Origin: Opitutaceae bacterium UBA2377
Lineage (GTDB): Bacteria > Verrucomicrobiota > Verrucomicrobiia > Opitutales > Opitutaceae
DNA: 35,462 bases
Direction of reading: 5' to 3'
NCBI GenBank assembly: GCA_002344205.1
Contig: DDSZ01000012.1
Coordinates: forward strand, 35,305 to 70,766
In this document: in pieces, positions 1-7,416 of the stretch
Layout: every line of letters begins with the position of its first letter
Position numbering within the stretch: position 1 is the first letter of the stretch
Program-made: the position numbers and the translations under genes
Notes under the pieces: generated by a model
Seen by the model: the letters and a program-made list of their open reading frames with translations, nothing else
Told to the model about the DNA's origin: nothing
Databases searched by the model: none

Positions 1-477
1 CCGCGCCTGGAAATCCTTTACAACACCCTGGAGGCGCACCGCGCCGTCGCCGAGGCCGTGCAGCAGATGTGGAAGGTCAACCTCGGCATCGACATCCGCC
101 TGACCAACCAGGAATGGCAGGTCTATCTCGGCAACCGGCGGCAGGGCAACTACGACATCTCCCGCGCCGGCTGGGTCGCCTCCTACAACGACGGCACCGT
201 TTTTTCCAACCTGCTGCTCACCGGCGCCGGCAACAACAATTCCGGCTTTGCCAACGCCCGCTACGATGCGATCGCGGCACAGGTGGCCCGCGAGGGCGAC
301 CGCGCCCGGCGCGTGGATCTCTTCCACCAGCTCGGCGCCATCCTCGCCGACGAGATGCCCGTGATGCCAATCTACTACTACACCTCGAAGTGCCTCGTGG
401 ACCCCCGCGTGCGCGGCTGGCACGACACCCTGCTCGACATCCACCCGCTGCAAGGGGTGCATTTCGCGACCGATTGA
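1..477 (+). CDS. Oligopeptide ABC transporter substrate-binding protein, C-terminal part
   Basis: The open frame enters from the left edge and stops at a TGA at 475-477, so only the last 158 codons are present. The text YNTLEAHRAVAEAVQQMW, then GIDIRLTNQEW, DISRAGWVASYNDG and a late ILADEMPVMPIYYYT segment are the typical C-terminal lobe of family 5 extracellular solute-binding proteins (OppA/DppA type). These bind peptides in the periplasm and deliver them to an ABC permease. Signal peptide and N-terminal lobe lie outside the window. The next gene, a carrier of the YfcC type, starts 7 nt after the stop, so the two are probably co-transcribed; a role in peptide or amino-acid uptake is inferred from this. 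Ligand specificity cannot be judged from the C-terminal part. Confidence 0.88.
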   Translation, partial: PRLEILYNTLEAHRAVAEAVQQMWKVNLGIDIRLTNQEWQVYLGNRRQGNYDISRAGWVASYNDGTVFSNLLLTGAGNNNSGFANARYDAIAAQVAREGDRARRVDLFHQLGAILADEMPVMPIYYYTSKCLVDPRVRGWHDTLLDIHPLQGVHFATD

Positions 478-484
478 GCCCGCC

Positions 485-1861
485 ATGAATCCCGCCCCGG
501 CCACCCGCGCGCCCGACGCCCTGCTCATCATCCTCGCCGTCCTGCTGGGCGCTGTCGTGCTGACCTGGCTGGTCCCGTCGGGCGAGTTCGAGCGCCGGCA
601 GGAAGGCACGCGCACGGTCGTGGTGCCCGGCACCTACCAGGCCGTCGAGGCGAGCCCCGTGCCGTGGCACGGTTTCTTCACCGCCCCGCTGAAGGGTTTC
701 ACCGACCATCACGCCGCCCTTATCATGGGTTTCGTGCTGCTGATCGGCGGGGTCTTCGCCGTCATCAACGCCACCGGCGCCATCCCCGCGCTGCTCCTGT
801 GGGTCGTGCGCACCGTGGGTGACAACCCGGCCCGCCGCCGGCTTGTCATCCCCGTGCTGATGATCGCGTTTTCCATCGGCGGAAACACCTTCGGCATGGC
901 CGAGGAGGTGCTGGTCTTCCTGATGATCACGATCCCGCTGGCGCGGCGGCTCGGCTGGGACCCCATCGTGGGCGTCGCCATCCCATTTGTTGGCGCGGGC
1001 GTGGGCTTCGCCGGGGCGGCTTTCAATCCCTTCACGGTCGGCATCGCCCAAGGCTTGAGCGGCCTGCCGGTTTTCAGCGGCTGGGGTTTTCGCATGGTAA
1101 TGTGGGCCGTGCTCACACTCGTCGCCATCCTCTACGTGATGCGCTACGCCGCACGGATTGAGCAAGCCCCGGCCGCAAGTCCGGCTTTGTCCGGTGCGGA
1201 GCTGGAGGAGCATCCCCTCACCGCCCGCCGGCTCGGCGTGCTCGCACTGTTCCTCGCCGGCTTGGGCCTGCTGATCTACGGCGTCACCCGATGGGACTGG
1301 TATATCGAGGAAATCGCCGCGCTGTTCCTCGGCATTGGTTTCGCCGCCGCGATCATCGGCGGTCTCGCCCCCAACGCCGCCGCCCGGGCCTTCGGCACCG
1401 GCACGCGCGAGATGGTCGGCGCCGCCATCCTCATCGGCCTGAGCCGGAGCATTCTCATCGTCATGGAACAGGGCCGGATCGTGGACACCATTCTGCACAC
1501 CCTGAGCGGCGCCGCCGAGGGGCTGCCGGCGGTCGTCTCCGTGCAGGTCATGCTCGCGGTGCAGTTTTGCCTCAACTTTCTCGTGCCCAGCGGCAGCGGA
1601 CAAGCCGCCCTCACCATGCCGATCATGGCCCCGCTGTCGGACCTGCTCGGGATTCCGCGGCAAGCCGCGGTGGTGGCCTACCAGCTGGGTGACGGTCTGT
1701 GCAATTTCGTGACCCCAACCAGCGGCATCCTCATGGGCATCCTCGGCATCGCCGGGATTTCCTTCGGCTCGTGGCTGCGCTGGATCGCGCGGTTGATGCT
1801 GCTGCTGCTCGTCGCCGGCATGATCTTTCTCGTCATCGGCGTGACGGTCGCCGGATGGTGA
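485..1861 (+). CDS. YfcC family membrane carrier (DcuC/arginine-ornithine antiporter-like)
   Basis: This 458-residue protein is almost wholly hydrophobic, with about 11-13 predicted membrane helices. It begins with a helix around residues 12-31 followed by LVPSGEFERR, a hallmark of the YfcC/DcuC (C4-dicarboxylate anaerobic carrier) family. Further family landmarks are SIGGNTFGMAEE near residue 130, FVGAGVGFAGAAFNPFTVGIAQ near 170, and LNFLVPSGSGQAALTMPIMAPL near 365. The length matches the family. Members are secondary transporters of the inner membrane; amino acids, peptides or short organic acids are proposed substrates, but most are uncharacterised. The ATG lies 7 nt after the stop of the peptide-binding protein gene, which supports an operon. 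No clear Shine-Dalgarno sequence precedes it. The family call is firm, the substrate unknown. Confidence 0.9.
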   Translation: MNPAPATRAPDALLIILAVLLGAVVLTWLVPSGEFERRQEGTRTVVVPGTYQAVEASPVPWHGFFTAPLKGFTDHHAALIMGFVLLIGGVFAVINATGAIPALLLWVVRTVGDNPARRRLVIPVLMIAFSIGGNTFGMAEEVLVFLMITIPLARRLGWDPIVGVAIPFVGAGVGFAGAAFNPFTVGIAQGLSGLPVFSGWGFRMVMWAVLTLVAILYVMRYAARIEQAPAASPALSGAELEEHPLTARRLGVLALFLAGLGLLIYGVTRWDWYIEEIAALFLGIGFAAAIIGGLAPNAAARAFGTGTREMVGAAILIGLSRSILIVMEQGRIVDTILHTLSGAAEGLPAVVSVQVMLAVQFCLNFLVPSGSGQAALTMPIMAPLSDLLGIPRQAAVVAYQLGDGLCNFVTPTSGILMGILGIAGISFGSWLRWIARLMLLLLVAGMIFLVIGVTVAGW

Positions 1862-1921
1862 TTTTCCCCTAGTCGGCCGATGCCGCTTGATCCGGCCGGA
1901 TCAGCTGGAAACGATTGGCTC

Positions 1922-3730
1922 ATGTCGTCCGTCCTCGAGTCCACATTGCAGGAGCGCGCCCGGCAGGCGATGGCGGTCACGCGGTCAGATCCCGCCACTG
2001 CGCGCCGGCTGGCCGCGGAGGTTTTGGCCGGGGCGGAGGATCCCGGCACCCGGGCGGCCGCCCTGCTCGTGCAGACCACCCTGCTGCACCGTGATTCCAA
2101 GCAAACCGAGGCCCGGCAGGCCGCCCGCGAGGCCCTGGAGCTCGCGCGCACCGCCGCAGACCAGGAGCTGGTCATGCGCTGCCTCAACATGCTCGGGCTC
2201 ATCCAGCACGCCCTGGCGGACGAGCGCAGCGCCCTGGAGCACTTCCACGAATCAGCCCGCGTGGCGGAAGCCATCGGCGACGGCCGCGGCCTCACCGCCG
2301 CCCTGGCCAACACCGCGATGGTCATGCATGCGCAGGGCGACCGCGAATCCGCCCTGCAGGTCTTTCGCGACATCCTCACCAAACCCCACATCCAGACCAA
2401 CCCGCAGTTCCGCGCCCAGACCCGCCACAACCTCGCACAAACCCTCTGGGATCTCGGCCGCGAGCTGCCGGAGTGCGCGGAGCTCTTCAAGCTCGCCGCC
2501 GCCGGCAAGCGGGAGCTCGGCGACCGCTGGAGCCTCGCCTTCACCCTCTGCAGCCTCTCCGGCGTGGAGCGCGACCTGGGCCGCTTTGCCGAGGCCCGCG
2601 AAACGCTCCGCGAGGTCGAAACCCTGCTCACCGGCGAGGCCTCGCAGGAACTGCGTTACCTGCTGCACCTCAATCTCGGCGTGCTGCTCACCGCTCCTGG
2701 CAACCCGGAACGCGACCCCGCGGCCGCGCTGGTGGACCTCACCGCCGCCCTTGCCGCCGCCCGAGCCACCAAGACCCCGGCCTACGAAGCGATGGCCCAT
2801 CAGTATCTCGCCGAGGCTTTGATCGCAGCCGGCCGCCACGCCGAAGCCTGCGAAGAGCTCAAAGCCGCGGCCAAAATCCGTGAGGAAAACCAGCGCGACG
2901 AATCGCGCCGGCACCTCGAACGCCTGCGGGTGGCCTTCGAGGCCGAGCGCGCCCAGACCGAGGCCGCCCACGAACGCAAGCTGCGCACCGAGGCCGAGGC
3001 CTTCAACGCGCAGATCCGAGAGCAGAACACGCGCCTCGAGAAACTCTACCGAGAAAAATCCGACATCATCGGCCTCATCGCCCACGACCTGCGCGCCCCG
3101 CTGGCCGCCGCGCTTGAGCTGGTCGGCGAAATCACCGCCACACCCGACGACCGCAAAAACGTCGTCGAGACCGCCACCCTGCTCGCCGGCAGCCACCGCC
3201 AGATGCTGGAGCTCACCCAGGCCCTGCTCGACATCGAGTCCATCGAGAGCGGCACCATGCGCACCAAAGAAGGTTCGGCCGACCTCGCCGCGCTCTTCGC
3301 CGACCTCCAACTGGCCCACGCGACGGACATCCGCACAAAATCACTCCATATTGGCATCAACCTGCCCGCCGGACGTCTCGCCTGGCGGGGGCCGGTGCTG
3401 CTGTTGCAGCGCGTGGCCGAGAACCTTTTCTCCAACGCCGTGAAATATACCCCGCACGGCGGCCGCGTCACGCTCGCCGCCCGGCAGGAGGCCGACGGCC
3501 TGCGGTTGCGCGTCAGCGACAACGGTCCTGGCATCCCGCCTGACCAGCGCGACCGGCTTTTCGAAAAATTTGCCACCGCCGGCACGATGCCCACGGGCGG
3601 CGAGGCCGTCCACGGTCTCGGCCTTTACCTCGCCCAATGCTGCGCCCGGCACGCCGGCGGCACCATCCGCTACGAGGATACCCCGGGCGGCGGCGCGACC
3701 TTCGTGCTGGAGCTGCCCGCCGCGGACTGA
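1922..3730 (+). CDS. Soluble TPR-containing sensor histidine kinase
   Basis: The product (602 residues from the ATG at 1922) has helical TPR-like repeats over about residues 30-330, a charged coiled coil (about 335-380) and a C-terminal kinase core. The H-box is LIAHDLRAPL with phosphoacceptor His388. The ATPase part shows NLFSNAVKYT (N box), VSDNGPGIP (G1), LFEKF (F box) and GLGLYLAQ (G2). No signal peptide or membrane helix is visible, so it should sense a cytoplasmic signal or partner protein through the TPRs. No response regulator is adjacent, so its target is unknown. An in-frame ATG at 1880 would add 14 residues (MPLDPAGSAGNDWL) that do not look like TPR sequence; I prefer 1922, though neither start has a good ribosome-binding site. 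It follows the YfcC gene by about 60 nt on the same strand. Confidence 0.88.
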   Translation: MSSVLESTLQERARQAMAVTRSDPATARRLAAEVLAGAEDPGTRAAALLVQTTLLHRDSKQTEARQAAREALELARTAADQELVMRCLNMLGLIQHALADERSALEHFHESARVAEAIGDGRGLTAALANTAMVMHAQGDRESALQVFRDILTKPHIQTNPQFRAQTRHNLAQTLWDLGRELPECAELFKLAAAGKRELGDRWSLAFTLCSLSGVERDLGRFAEARETLREVETLLTGEASQELRYLLHLNLGVLLTAPGNPERDPAAALVDLTAALAAARATKTPAYEAMAHQYLAEALIAAGRHAEACEELKAAAKIREENQRDESRRHLERLRVAFEAERAQTEAAHERKLRTEAEAFNAQIREQNTRLEKLYREKSDIIGLIAHDLRAPLAAALELVGEITATPDDRKNVVETATLLAGSHRQMLELTQALLDIESIESGTMRTKEGSADLAALFADLQLAHATDIRTKSLHIGINLPAGRLAWRGPVLLLQRVAENLFSNAVKYTPHGGRVTLAARQEADGLRLRVSDNGPGIPPDQRDRLFEKFATAGTMPTGGEAVHGLGLYLAQCCARHAGGTIRYEDTPGGGATFVLELPAAD

Positions 3731-3751
3731 CTACACCACCCGCGGCGGCCC

Positions 3752-3782
3752 GGCTGGAGCGGTTCAAATTAAACCGCAGCCG
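3752..3782. terminator. Stem-loop just after the histidine kinase gene
   Basis: An imperfect hairpin (GGCT, 3-nt bulge, GCGGTT, 7-nt AT-rich loop, AACCGC, AGCC) lies 21 nt after the kinase stop codon. There is no following T tract, so it would be an atypical terminator or an RNA 3'-end stabiliser. Confidence 0.3.
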
Positions 3783-3790
3783 TAGTGATT

Positions 3791-3897
3791 GTCGTTCTGA
3801 GCGTGGCGAAGAATCCAATGCACCTGCCGCTGCGAGAGAATTACTGGATGTCAGTCCAGCCCTGCGGGCCAGACTTCGGCTTCGTCTCAGAATGACA
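3791..3897. repeat. Palindromic repeat with GTCGTTCTGAG / CTCAGAATGAC ends
   Basis: The element begins GTCGTTCTGAGCG and ends CTCAGAATGACAG, giving inverted ends about 107 nt apart with a further hairpin in the middle (ACTGGATGTCAGTCCAG). Elements with near-identical GTCATTCTGAG...CTCAGAATGAC ends are widespread intergenic repeats in several bacterial phyla. A short remnant (TTCAGAATGACAATG) occurs near 19918-19932. The 324-nt gap from 3731 to 4054 contains this repeat and the next one, and no gene that I can support. Confidence 0.7.
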
Positions 3898-3942
3898 GGA
3901 AAATTAACGGCTACAGAACAATTTGAAACGCCCTGTTGTGAC

Positions 3943-4010
3943 TTACCCAAAGAAGTGACCGTAAGGCAGGGCCCGACCTCCGGGCGGGCCGCTCGGAGAT
4001 CGGTCCCTAC
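3943..4010 (+). repeat. Family I palindromic repeat, copy 1
   Basis: The core reads AGGGCCCGACCTCCGGGCGG followed by a complementary arm CTCGGAGATCGGTCCCTACC, preceded by an AAGTGAC-containing flank. The same unit, flank included, is present in opposite orientation at 13331-13400 with roughly nine of ten bases matching, and a variant lies at 19807-19880. It sits between the plus-strand histidine kinase and the minus-strand membrane-protein gene. Confidence 0.8.
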
Positions 4011-4054
4011 CCGGCTCACGTCTGTCGTCACTTCTATTGGAAATCATCAATAGT

Positions 4055-4420
4055 TTATCGCTCCTTGCCGGCCGGTTTCGACGCGACCGTAAGCTCGAGA
4101 CGCTTCAGCTCCCGCAGCATGCGGTTGGACTGCATCTCCAGCCAGAACCACACCTTGATGAAGCTCACCATGAGCGTGAGGAGCAGCGTGAGCCCGCCCC
4201 AGCGCAGCTGCAGGGTGAGGTCCGGCGCGGACTGGTAAAACTTCACCCCGGCCCACACCGCGCCGATGAAGAGCACGAAGCTGAAGCCAAACACAAACGT
4301 GGACAGCACGCGGTGCCGGCCCCGGAACGCGCCGAGCACCTCCTCTGCAATGTTGGGCTCGGCGCCCCCGTTGTCGTCGCCGCGCAGGGCGGCCTGGATC
4401 TGTCGGTCGATGTCATTCAT
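4055..4420 (-). CDS. Small two-helix membrane protein (DUF6768-like), partner of ECF sigma factor
   Basis: The 121-residue product has a hydrophilic N-terminus starting MNDIDRQIQAALRGDD, two hydrophobic helices (about residues 39-59 and 74-94) and a charged C-terminal tail MQSNRMLRELKRLELTVASK. The start and layout resemble the DUF6768 family, whose members are commonly encoded next to ECF sigma factors; this match is from memory of the family pattern and is moderate. Its ATG lies inside the end of the sigma gene (8-nt overlap, 4413-4420), so translation is probably coupled. By position it could be a membrane-bound regulator or anti-sigma factor, but no zinc-binding anti-sigma motif is present and no function is established. 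Confidence 0.72.
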   Translation of the reverse strand: MNDIDRQIQAALRGDDNGGAEPNIAEEVLGAFRGRHRVLSTFVFGFSFVLFIGAVWAGVKFYQSAPDLTLQLRWGGLTLLLTLMVSFIKVWFWLEMQSNRMLRELKRLELTVASKPAGKER

Positions 4421-4973
4421 GGGATTTCCCTTCGAGTTGTTGTTTCAGGATTTCACGGACGGAAAACAGGCGTGATTTCACGGTGCCGGGCGCGAGCCCG
4501 AGGATCTCGGCGACCTCGGCAACGCTGCGCCCCAGGTCGTAGAACAGGTGCAGGAGCTCCCGCTTGTCCGCAGGCAAACGGCGGATCGCCTGGCGGAGCC
4601 GCAGGACCGCGACGGCCGGTTCCGCGGGGCCGGCCGTCGGTGCCAGCTCCTCCGCGTTGCCGGCGGCCGCGGCCTCGCGCCGCCGGTCCCGGCTGCGTTG
4701 CCGCACCCAGTCCGCACTGCGCCGCTGCACGATCCGCATCGCCCAGGCCGGGAACCGCGCCGGATCTTCCAGCCGGTGCAGCCCGCGGGCGATGTCGAGC
4801 CAGACCTCGGCCCCGACCTCCCCCGCCGCCACCGGCTGCTCCACCCGTGCCAACGCCAGCCGGTGCAGGTCGGCCCGCCACAGTTCGTGGAGCCGGCGGA
4901 AGGCCGCCTCGTCCCCGGTCTGCGCCTGCAGCACCAGCAGCTCACTGAGGACGTGTTTCAGCTCACGGTTCAT
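4413..4973 (-). CDS. RNA polymerase ECF-type sigma factor
   Basis: This 186-residue protein has the two domains of extracytoplasmic-function sigma factors. Region 2 covers about residues 16-95 (DEAAFRRLHELW, then EVGAEVWLDIARGLHRLEDPARFPAWAMRIVQRRSADWVRQRSR, the -10-binding part). Region 4 covers about 125-175 (LRQAIRRLPADKRELLHLFYDLGRSVAEVAEILGLAPGTVKSRLF, a helix-turn-helix that recognises the -35 element). Length and the alanine-rich linker are usual. It would direct RNA polymerase to a small regulon, probably including its own gene. The downstream overlapping membrane protein is the likely co-regulated partner. The start is the ATG at 4973; a longer version is not supported. Confidence 0.9.
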   Translation of the reverse strand: MNRELKHVLSELLVLQAQTGDEAAFRRLHELWRADLHRLALARVEQPVAAGEVGAEVWLDIARGLHRLEDPARFPAWAMRIVQRRSADWVRQRSRDRRREAAAAGNAEELAPTAGPAEPAVAVLRLRQAIRRLPADKRELLHLFYDLGRSVAEVAEILGLAPGTVKSRLFSVREILKQQLEGKSHE

Positions 4974-5081
4974 CGTTATTCAACCCTAAGGTCGCGCGCC
5001 GGCCTGAGTCGGTTCAAATATTCGCGGTGCCCCGCCGAAAATCCGTAACTTTCCGGCCCGGCTCCGGGTTAGGTTGGTATC

Positions 5082-5291
5082 ATGAACACCCTTGGGATCT
5101 TTCTGCTCTGGTGCCTGCTCCTCGTGCTGTGCTGGCCGGTGGCGTTGCTTGCCTTGGTCCTCGCCCCGCTGGTCTGGCTCCTCGCCCTGCCCTTCCGGCT
5201 GGCCGGCGTGTGCCTCGGCGCCCTGTTTGCCTTCATCAAGGCCGTGCTGTTCCTGCCCGCCCGGCTGCTGGGCGGGCGAACGCCGGCCTGA
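5082..5291 (+). CDS. Small hydrophobic membrane protein, unknown function
   Basis: The 69-residue frame starts at an ATG preceded by a weak AGGTTGG sequence. It encodes two long hydrophobic stretches (about residues 4-36 and 41-58) separated by FRLAGV, ending in PARLLGGRTPA. The composition (leucine, valine, tryptophan, almost no charged residues) fits a small inner-membrane protein. No known family is recognised. It is divergent from the sigma factor operon, 108 nt away, which leaves room for a promoter. Because GC-rich DNA easily yields hydrophobic chance frames, I keep the confidence moderate; conservation of this frame near the sigma gene in relatives would settle it. Confidence 0.5.
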   Translation: MNTLGIFLLWCLLLVLCWPVALLALVLAPLVWLLALPFRLAGVCLGALFAFIKAVLFLPARLLGGRTPA

Positions 5292-5318
5292 GCAAACCGT
5301 CATTCAGTCGCAGTCATT

Positions 5319-6050
5319 TCACCGCTTTCGCGCGGACTTAGGTTTATCAACGGACCCCCCCCCGCCACCAAGGTTGCGCTGCAAACGTGAGCGCAATCCG
5401 CCGGCATCGCAGATAATGATCGTGCGGCCGGACACCCGGATCAGACCTTCGTCTCGCAACCGCGCCAGCGTGCGGGAAAACGTCTCACTGCCGGTGCCCA
5501 GTTCTGCGGCCAGCACCCGCTTGGTCCCCTCCAGCCGGATCGTTCCTCCCGGCGCAGACCGGCTTTGTTTCACCAACCAGTTGAGCAGCCGCGTCTCTAC
5601 ATCCTTGAGGGCGAGATCGTCCAGCATGCCCACGACGACCCGCAGATGCGCACCCATTGAGCCCAGCATCCGCAGGGCGAGATCCGGGTTACGGGCGATC
5701 ATCCCTAGAATCGGAACTTTCGGCAGCAGCAGGACGCCGCTGGGTTCGACCGCCCGGGCATTGGCAGGATATCCGGTGGGCGATGCCAACGACGCCTCGG
5801 CCAATGTCTCTCCGGCGCGGAAAACATGGATCACCTGTTCTTTGCCGGCCGCATTCATGCGATGGACGTTCACCGCACCGCTTTGCACCAGGTAAAACCC
5901 CTTGGAAGGCTCACCTTCCCGAAAGAGATAGGCGTTCTTCGCCAGCTTGAGCAGCACTACCAGTCGGGCGATAGCGGCCAGATCCTCCGTCGGCAGCGCC
6001 GCAAAGAGCTGACTGCAACGCAGGACGTTGCCGATAACGGCAAGTTTCAT
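5319..6050 (-). CDS. Crp/Fnr family transcription regulator (Dnr/NnrR-like)
   Basis: The 243-residue product has an N-terminal cyclic-nucleotide-binding fold (LRCSQLFAALP at the start, FREGEPSKGFYLVQSGAVNVHR near residues 43-64, FRAGETLAEASL near 77-88), a long dimerisation helix and a C-terminal winged helix (LAAELGTGSETFSRTLARLRDEGLIRVSGRTI). It lacks the cysteine cluster that holds the Fe-S centre of Fnr; the single early Cys does not replace it. Together with its place at the end of the nirK cluster this points to a Dnr/NnrR-like sensor of NO or related signals. The ATG at 6050 is used; the frame also runs back to a TTG at 6080. The end of the gene contains nine consecutive Cs on the plus strand (5355-5363) coding for five glycines. 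A TTGAC-N4-GTCAA site before nirK is the expected target. Confidence 0.87.
   Translation of the reverse strand: MKLAVIGNVLRCSQLFAALPTEDLAAIARLVVLLKLAKNAYLFREGEPSKGFYLVQSGAVNVHRMNAAGKEQVIHVFRAGETLAEASLASPTGYPANARAVEPSGVLLLPKVPILGMIARNPDLALRMLGSMGAHLRVVVGMLDDLALKDVETRLLNWLVKQSRSAPGGTIRLEGTKRVLAAELGTGSETFSRTLARLRDEGLIRVSGRTIIICDAGGLRSRLQRNLGGGGGSVDKPKSARKR
5355..5363. repeat. Nine-cytosine homopolymer inside the Crp/Fnr gene
   Basis: The run lies in the last codons of the regulator gene (GGG codons on the minus strand). Slippage here would change only about the last dozen residues (SVDKPKSARKR), downstream of the winged helix. Confidence 0.6.
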
Positions 6051-6108
6051 TTCCGGGGCACTCTGGGTCACGCCCAGCAACTAAGCCCGCACCGGCAGAT
6101 TGTCCCGC

Positions 6109-6471
6109 CTAAACCCCGTCCGGTGCCGGCTCGGTAACTTGGGTCAGCAGCATCACAAAAGCCTCCGTCGCGATCACCGCATGGGGCAAACCTGGCGGCA
6201 GATGCAGCAGATCGCCCGGTTTGAGATCGTGGCCGCGGCCTTCGATAAAAAACCGGCAGCCTCCGCTCAAGATCTGCACCAAGGCGCGGGTCTTGCTGGT
6301 ATGTTCCGACAATTCCTGTCCGGCAGAAAATTGAAACCAGGTTACCCGGAGGCCGGGAGTAACGATCACCGCTCGACTGACGATGCCCGCGCTCACGTTC
6401 CAGACCGGTTCCAACAATGCGCAGACGCCCACGCCCGCCGGATCCAGCAGAGTGCTCATGCCAGTGCTCAT
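6109..6471 (-). CDS. Cupin domain protein in the nitrite reductase cluster
   Basis: A single small beta-barrel of the cupin superfamily, 120 residues from the ATG at 6471. Motif 1 region reads FSAGQELSEHTSKTRALVQILSGGCRFFIEG and motif 2 region LKPGDLLHLPPGLPHAVIAT. The histidines in SEHTSK and GLPHAV are the usual metal-binding positions, although the first motif has only one of the usual two histidines. The start overlaps the stop of the DUF2249 gene in an ATGA, showing translational coupling; an upstream ATG at 6510 would reach 43 nt into that gene and is less likely. Cupins of this size are metal-dependent enzymes or small-molecule sensors. A role in nitrogen-oxide metabolism is inferred from the neighbours only. 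Confidence 0.82.
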   Translation of the reverse strand: MSTGMSTLLDPAGVGVCALLEPVWNVSAGIVSRAVIVTPGLRVTWFQFSAGQELSEHTSKTRALVQILSGGCRFFIEGRGHDLKPGDLLHLPPGLPHAVIATEAFVMLLTQVTEPAPDGV

Positions 6472-6719
6472 GCAGATGCACCCCGGGGCCGTTGAAAAAA
6501 CACGATCCATGCTCCGTCGCCACCATGTTCCACGCTGGCCGTAAACCCCTCACCCTTCAGGCGCTCGATGAGCGGTGCCGGCAAAAAAGGCGCTACCACC
6601 TTGAGACCATCGCCTGGCCGCAAGGCATCCACCCGGGCCCGGATGGCCGGATAGGGCTCTTCGCCTCGGGCCAACATGAGCCGGACATCAAGTGTGGAGT
6701 GTGGTCGAGGGGTGGACAT
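6468..6719 (-). CDS. DUF2249 domain protein
   Basis: The 83-residue product beginning MSTPRPHSTLDVRLMLARGEEPYPAIRARVDALRPGDGLKVVAPFLPAPLIERLKGEGF matches the DUF2249 pattern: an LDVR-type start, a GEEPYPAI stretch, then LxPGDxLxVxAPFxPxPL and a closing strand. It is similar in fold to the small SirA/TusA-like proteins. In bacteria DUF2249 genes recur beside denitrification and NO-response genes (family knowledge), which fits this place between an azurin-like gene and a cupin. The open frame extends upstream to 6803, but the ATG at 6719 gives the family start. The last four bases overlap the cupin start. Molecular function is unknown. Confidence 0.82.
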   Translation of the reverse strand: MSTPRPHSTLDVRLMLARGEEPYPAIRARVDALRPGDGLKVVAPFLPAPLIERLKGEGFTASVEHGGDGAWIVFFQRPRGASA

Positions 6720-6857
6720 AGGATCAGCGCCGCGGGGCTTGCTCACCGCCAAGGGCAGGGGGCATCGCACGGCGCGATTGGTGGAGGACCCGCCCGGCGC
6801 CACCTACGGGAGATATGGCGCGCAGTCGGGCAGTTGGATATATAGGTTGGCTGAAGT

Positions 6858-7379
6858 CTATTGCACTTTCATCGTGCCAACCATCCCGGCGGGCGTATGA
6901 CCCGGGAAGGAACACACAAACGGATAATCGCCCGGCTCGTCAGGCGCAGTAAAAACCAGTTTGTATTTTTCTTTAGGCCCCAGCACCGGAGTGAAGGCCA
7001 CGACACGATCTTCCAGTTCCGGTGCGATGTAGGAGCGGGCGGCATGCGCCATCCCGGAAGCCGCAAAGCCGTTCGCATTCGTGCCGGGTTTGAGGATCAC
7101 GAGGTTATGGCCCATGGCCTCTTTCGGCACGGATCCGATATTGTCAAAGGTCACGGTTATTTCCGTGCCCCGGGCCACGGTAAACGTGGTGGGCGCGAAA
7201 CGCATGCGATCATCACCGGTGATGGTGATCGCGGTCACCGGACCGCTGCCGGCAGCCTTCACCGGAGGTTTGGCCGGGCCGCATCCTGTGGCCAAGAAAG
7301 ACAGGAGGACGGCGGCGGCGATACCGCTCCGGCGGATAAGACCGGGGAGCGTCATGGGGGTTGTTTGTGTTTTCATCAT
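6858..7379 (-). CDS. Azurin-like blue copper lipoprotein (probable electron donor to NirK)
   Basis: The 173-residue product has a basic start, a hydrophobic signal segment (about residues 18-31) and a lipobox-like LATGC with Cys33, so it is probably a periplasmic lipoprotein. The cupredoxin domain follows: MRFAPTTFTVARGTEITVTFDN, EAMGHNLVIL and YPFVCSFPGHTPAGMVGTMKV. Expected type 1 copper ligands are His91, Cys156, His161 and Met166, all present. Azurins and pseudoazurins carry electrons to copper nitrite reductases. The gene lies 37 nt downstream of nirK on the same strand and is surely co-transcribed. The N-terminal copy of ATG (ATGATG) leaves a one-residue doubt in the start. Confidence 0.9.
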   Translation of the reverse strand: MMKTQTTPMTLPGLIRRSGIAAAVLLSFLATGCGPAKPPVKAAGSGPVTAITITGDDRMRFAPTTFTVARGTEITVTFDNIGSVPKEAMGHNLVILKPGTNANGFAASGMAHAARSYIAPELEDRVVAFTPVLGPKEKYKLVFTAPDEPGDYPFVCSFPGHTPAGMVGTMKVQ

Positions 7380-7416
7380 GGTAATGGGTTGAAGCTTGAG
7401 GTGGGTGGCGTCGGGT

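Noticed and set aside
218..1663. Long minus-strand open frame opposite the YfcC gene
   Set aside because: It is low-complexity (His/Gly/Asp/Glu-rich), overlaps a clear transporter gene, and is typical of antisense frames in GC-rich DNA.
3731..4054. CRISPR array or tRNA in repeat-rich gaps
   Set aside because: Repeats are single palindromic units of differing families without regular spacers, and no cloverleaf-like sequence was found.
5319..6050. Fe-S cluster Fnr identity for the regulator
   Set aside because: Only one Cys is present in the N-terminal region, so the four-cysteine cluster of oxygen-sensing Fnr cannot form.
6051..6080. TTG start for the Crp/Fnr gene
   Set aside because: An ATG ten codons later gives a normal Crp/Fnr N-terminus; the TTG has no ribosome-binding site.
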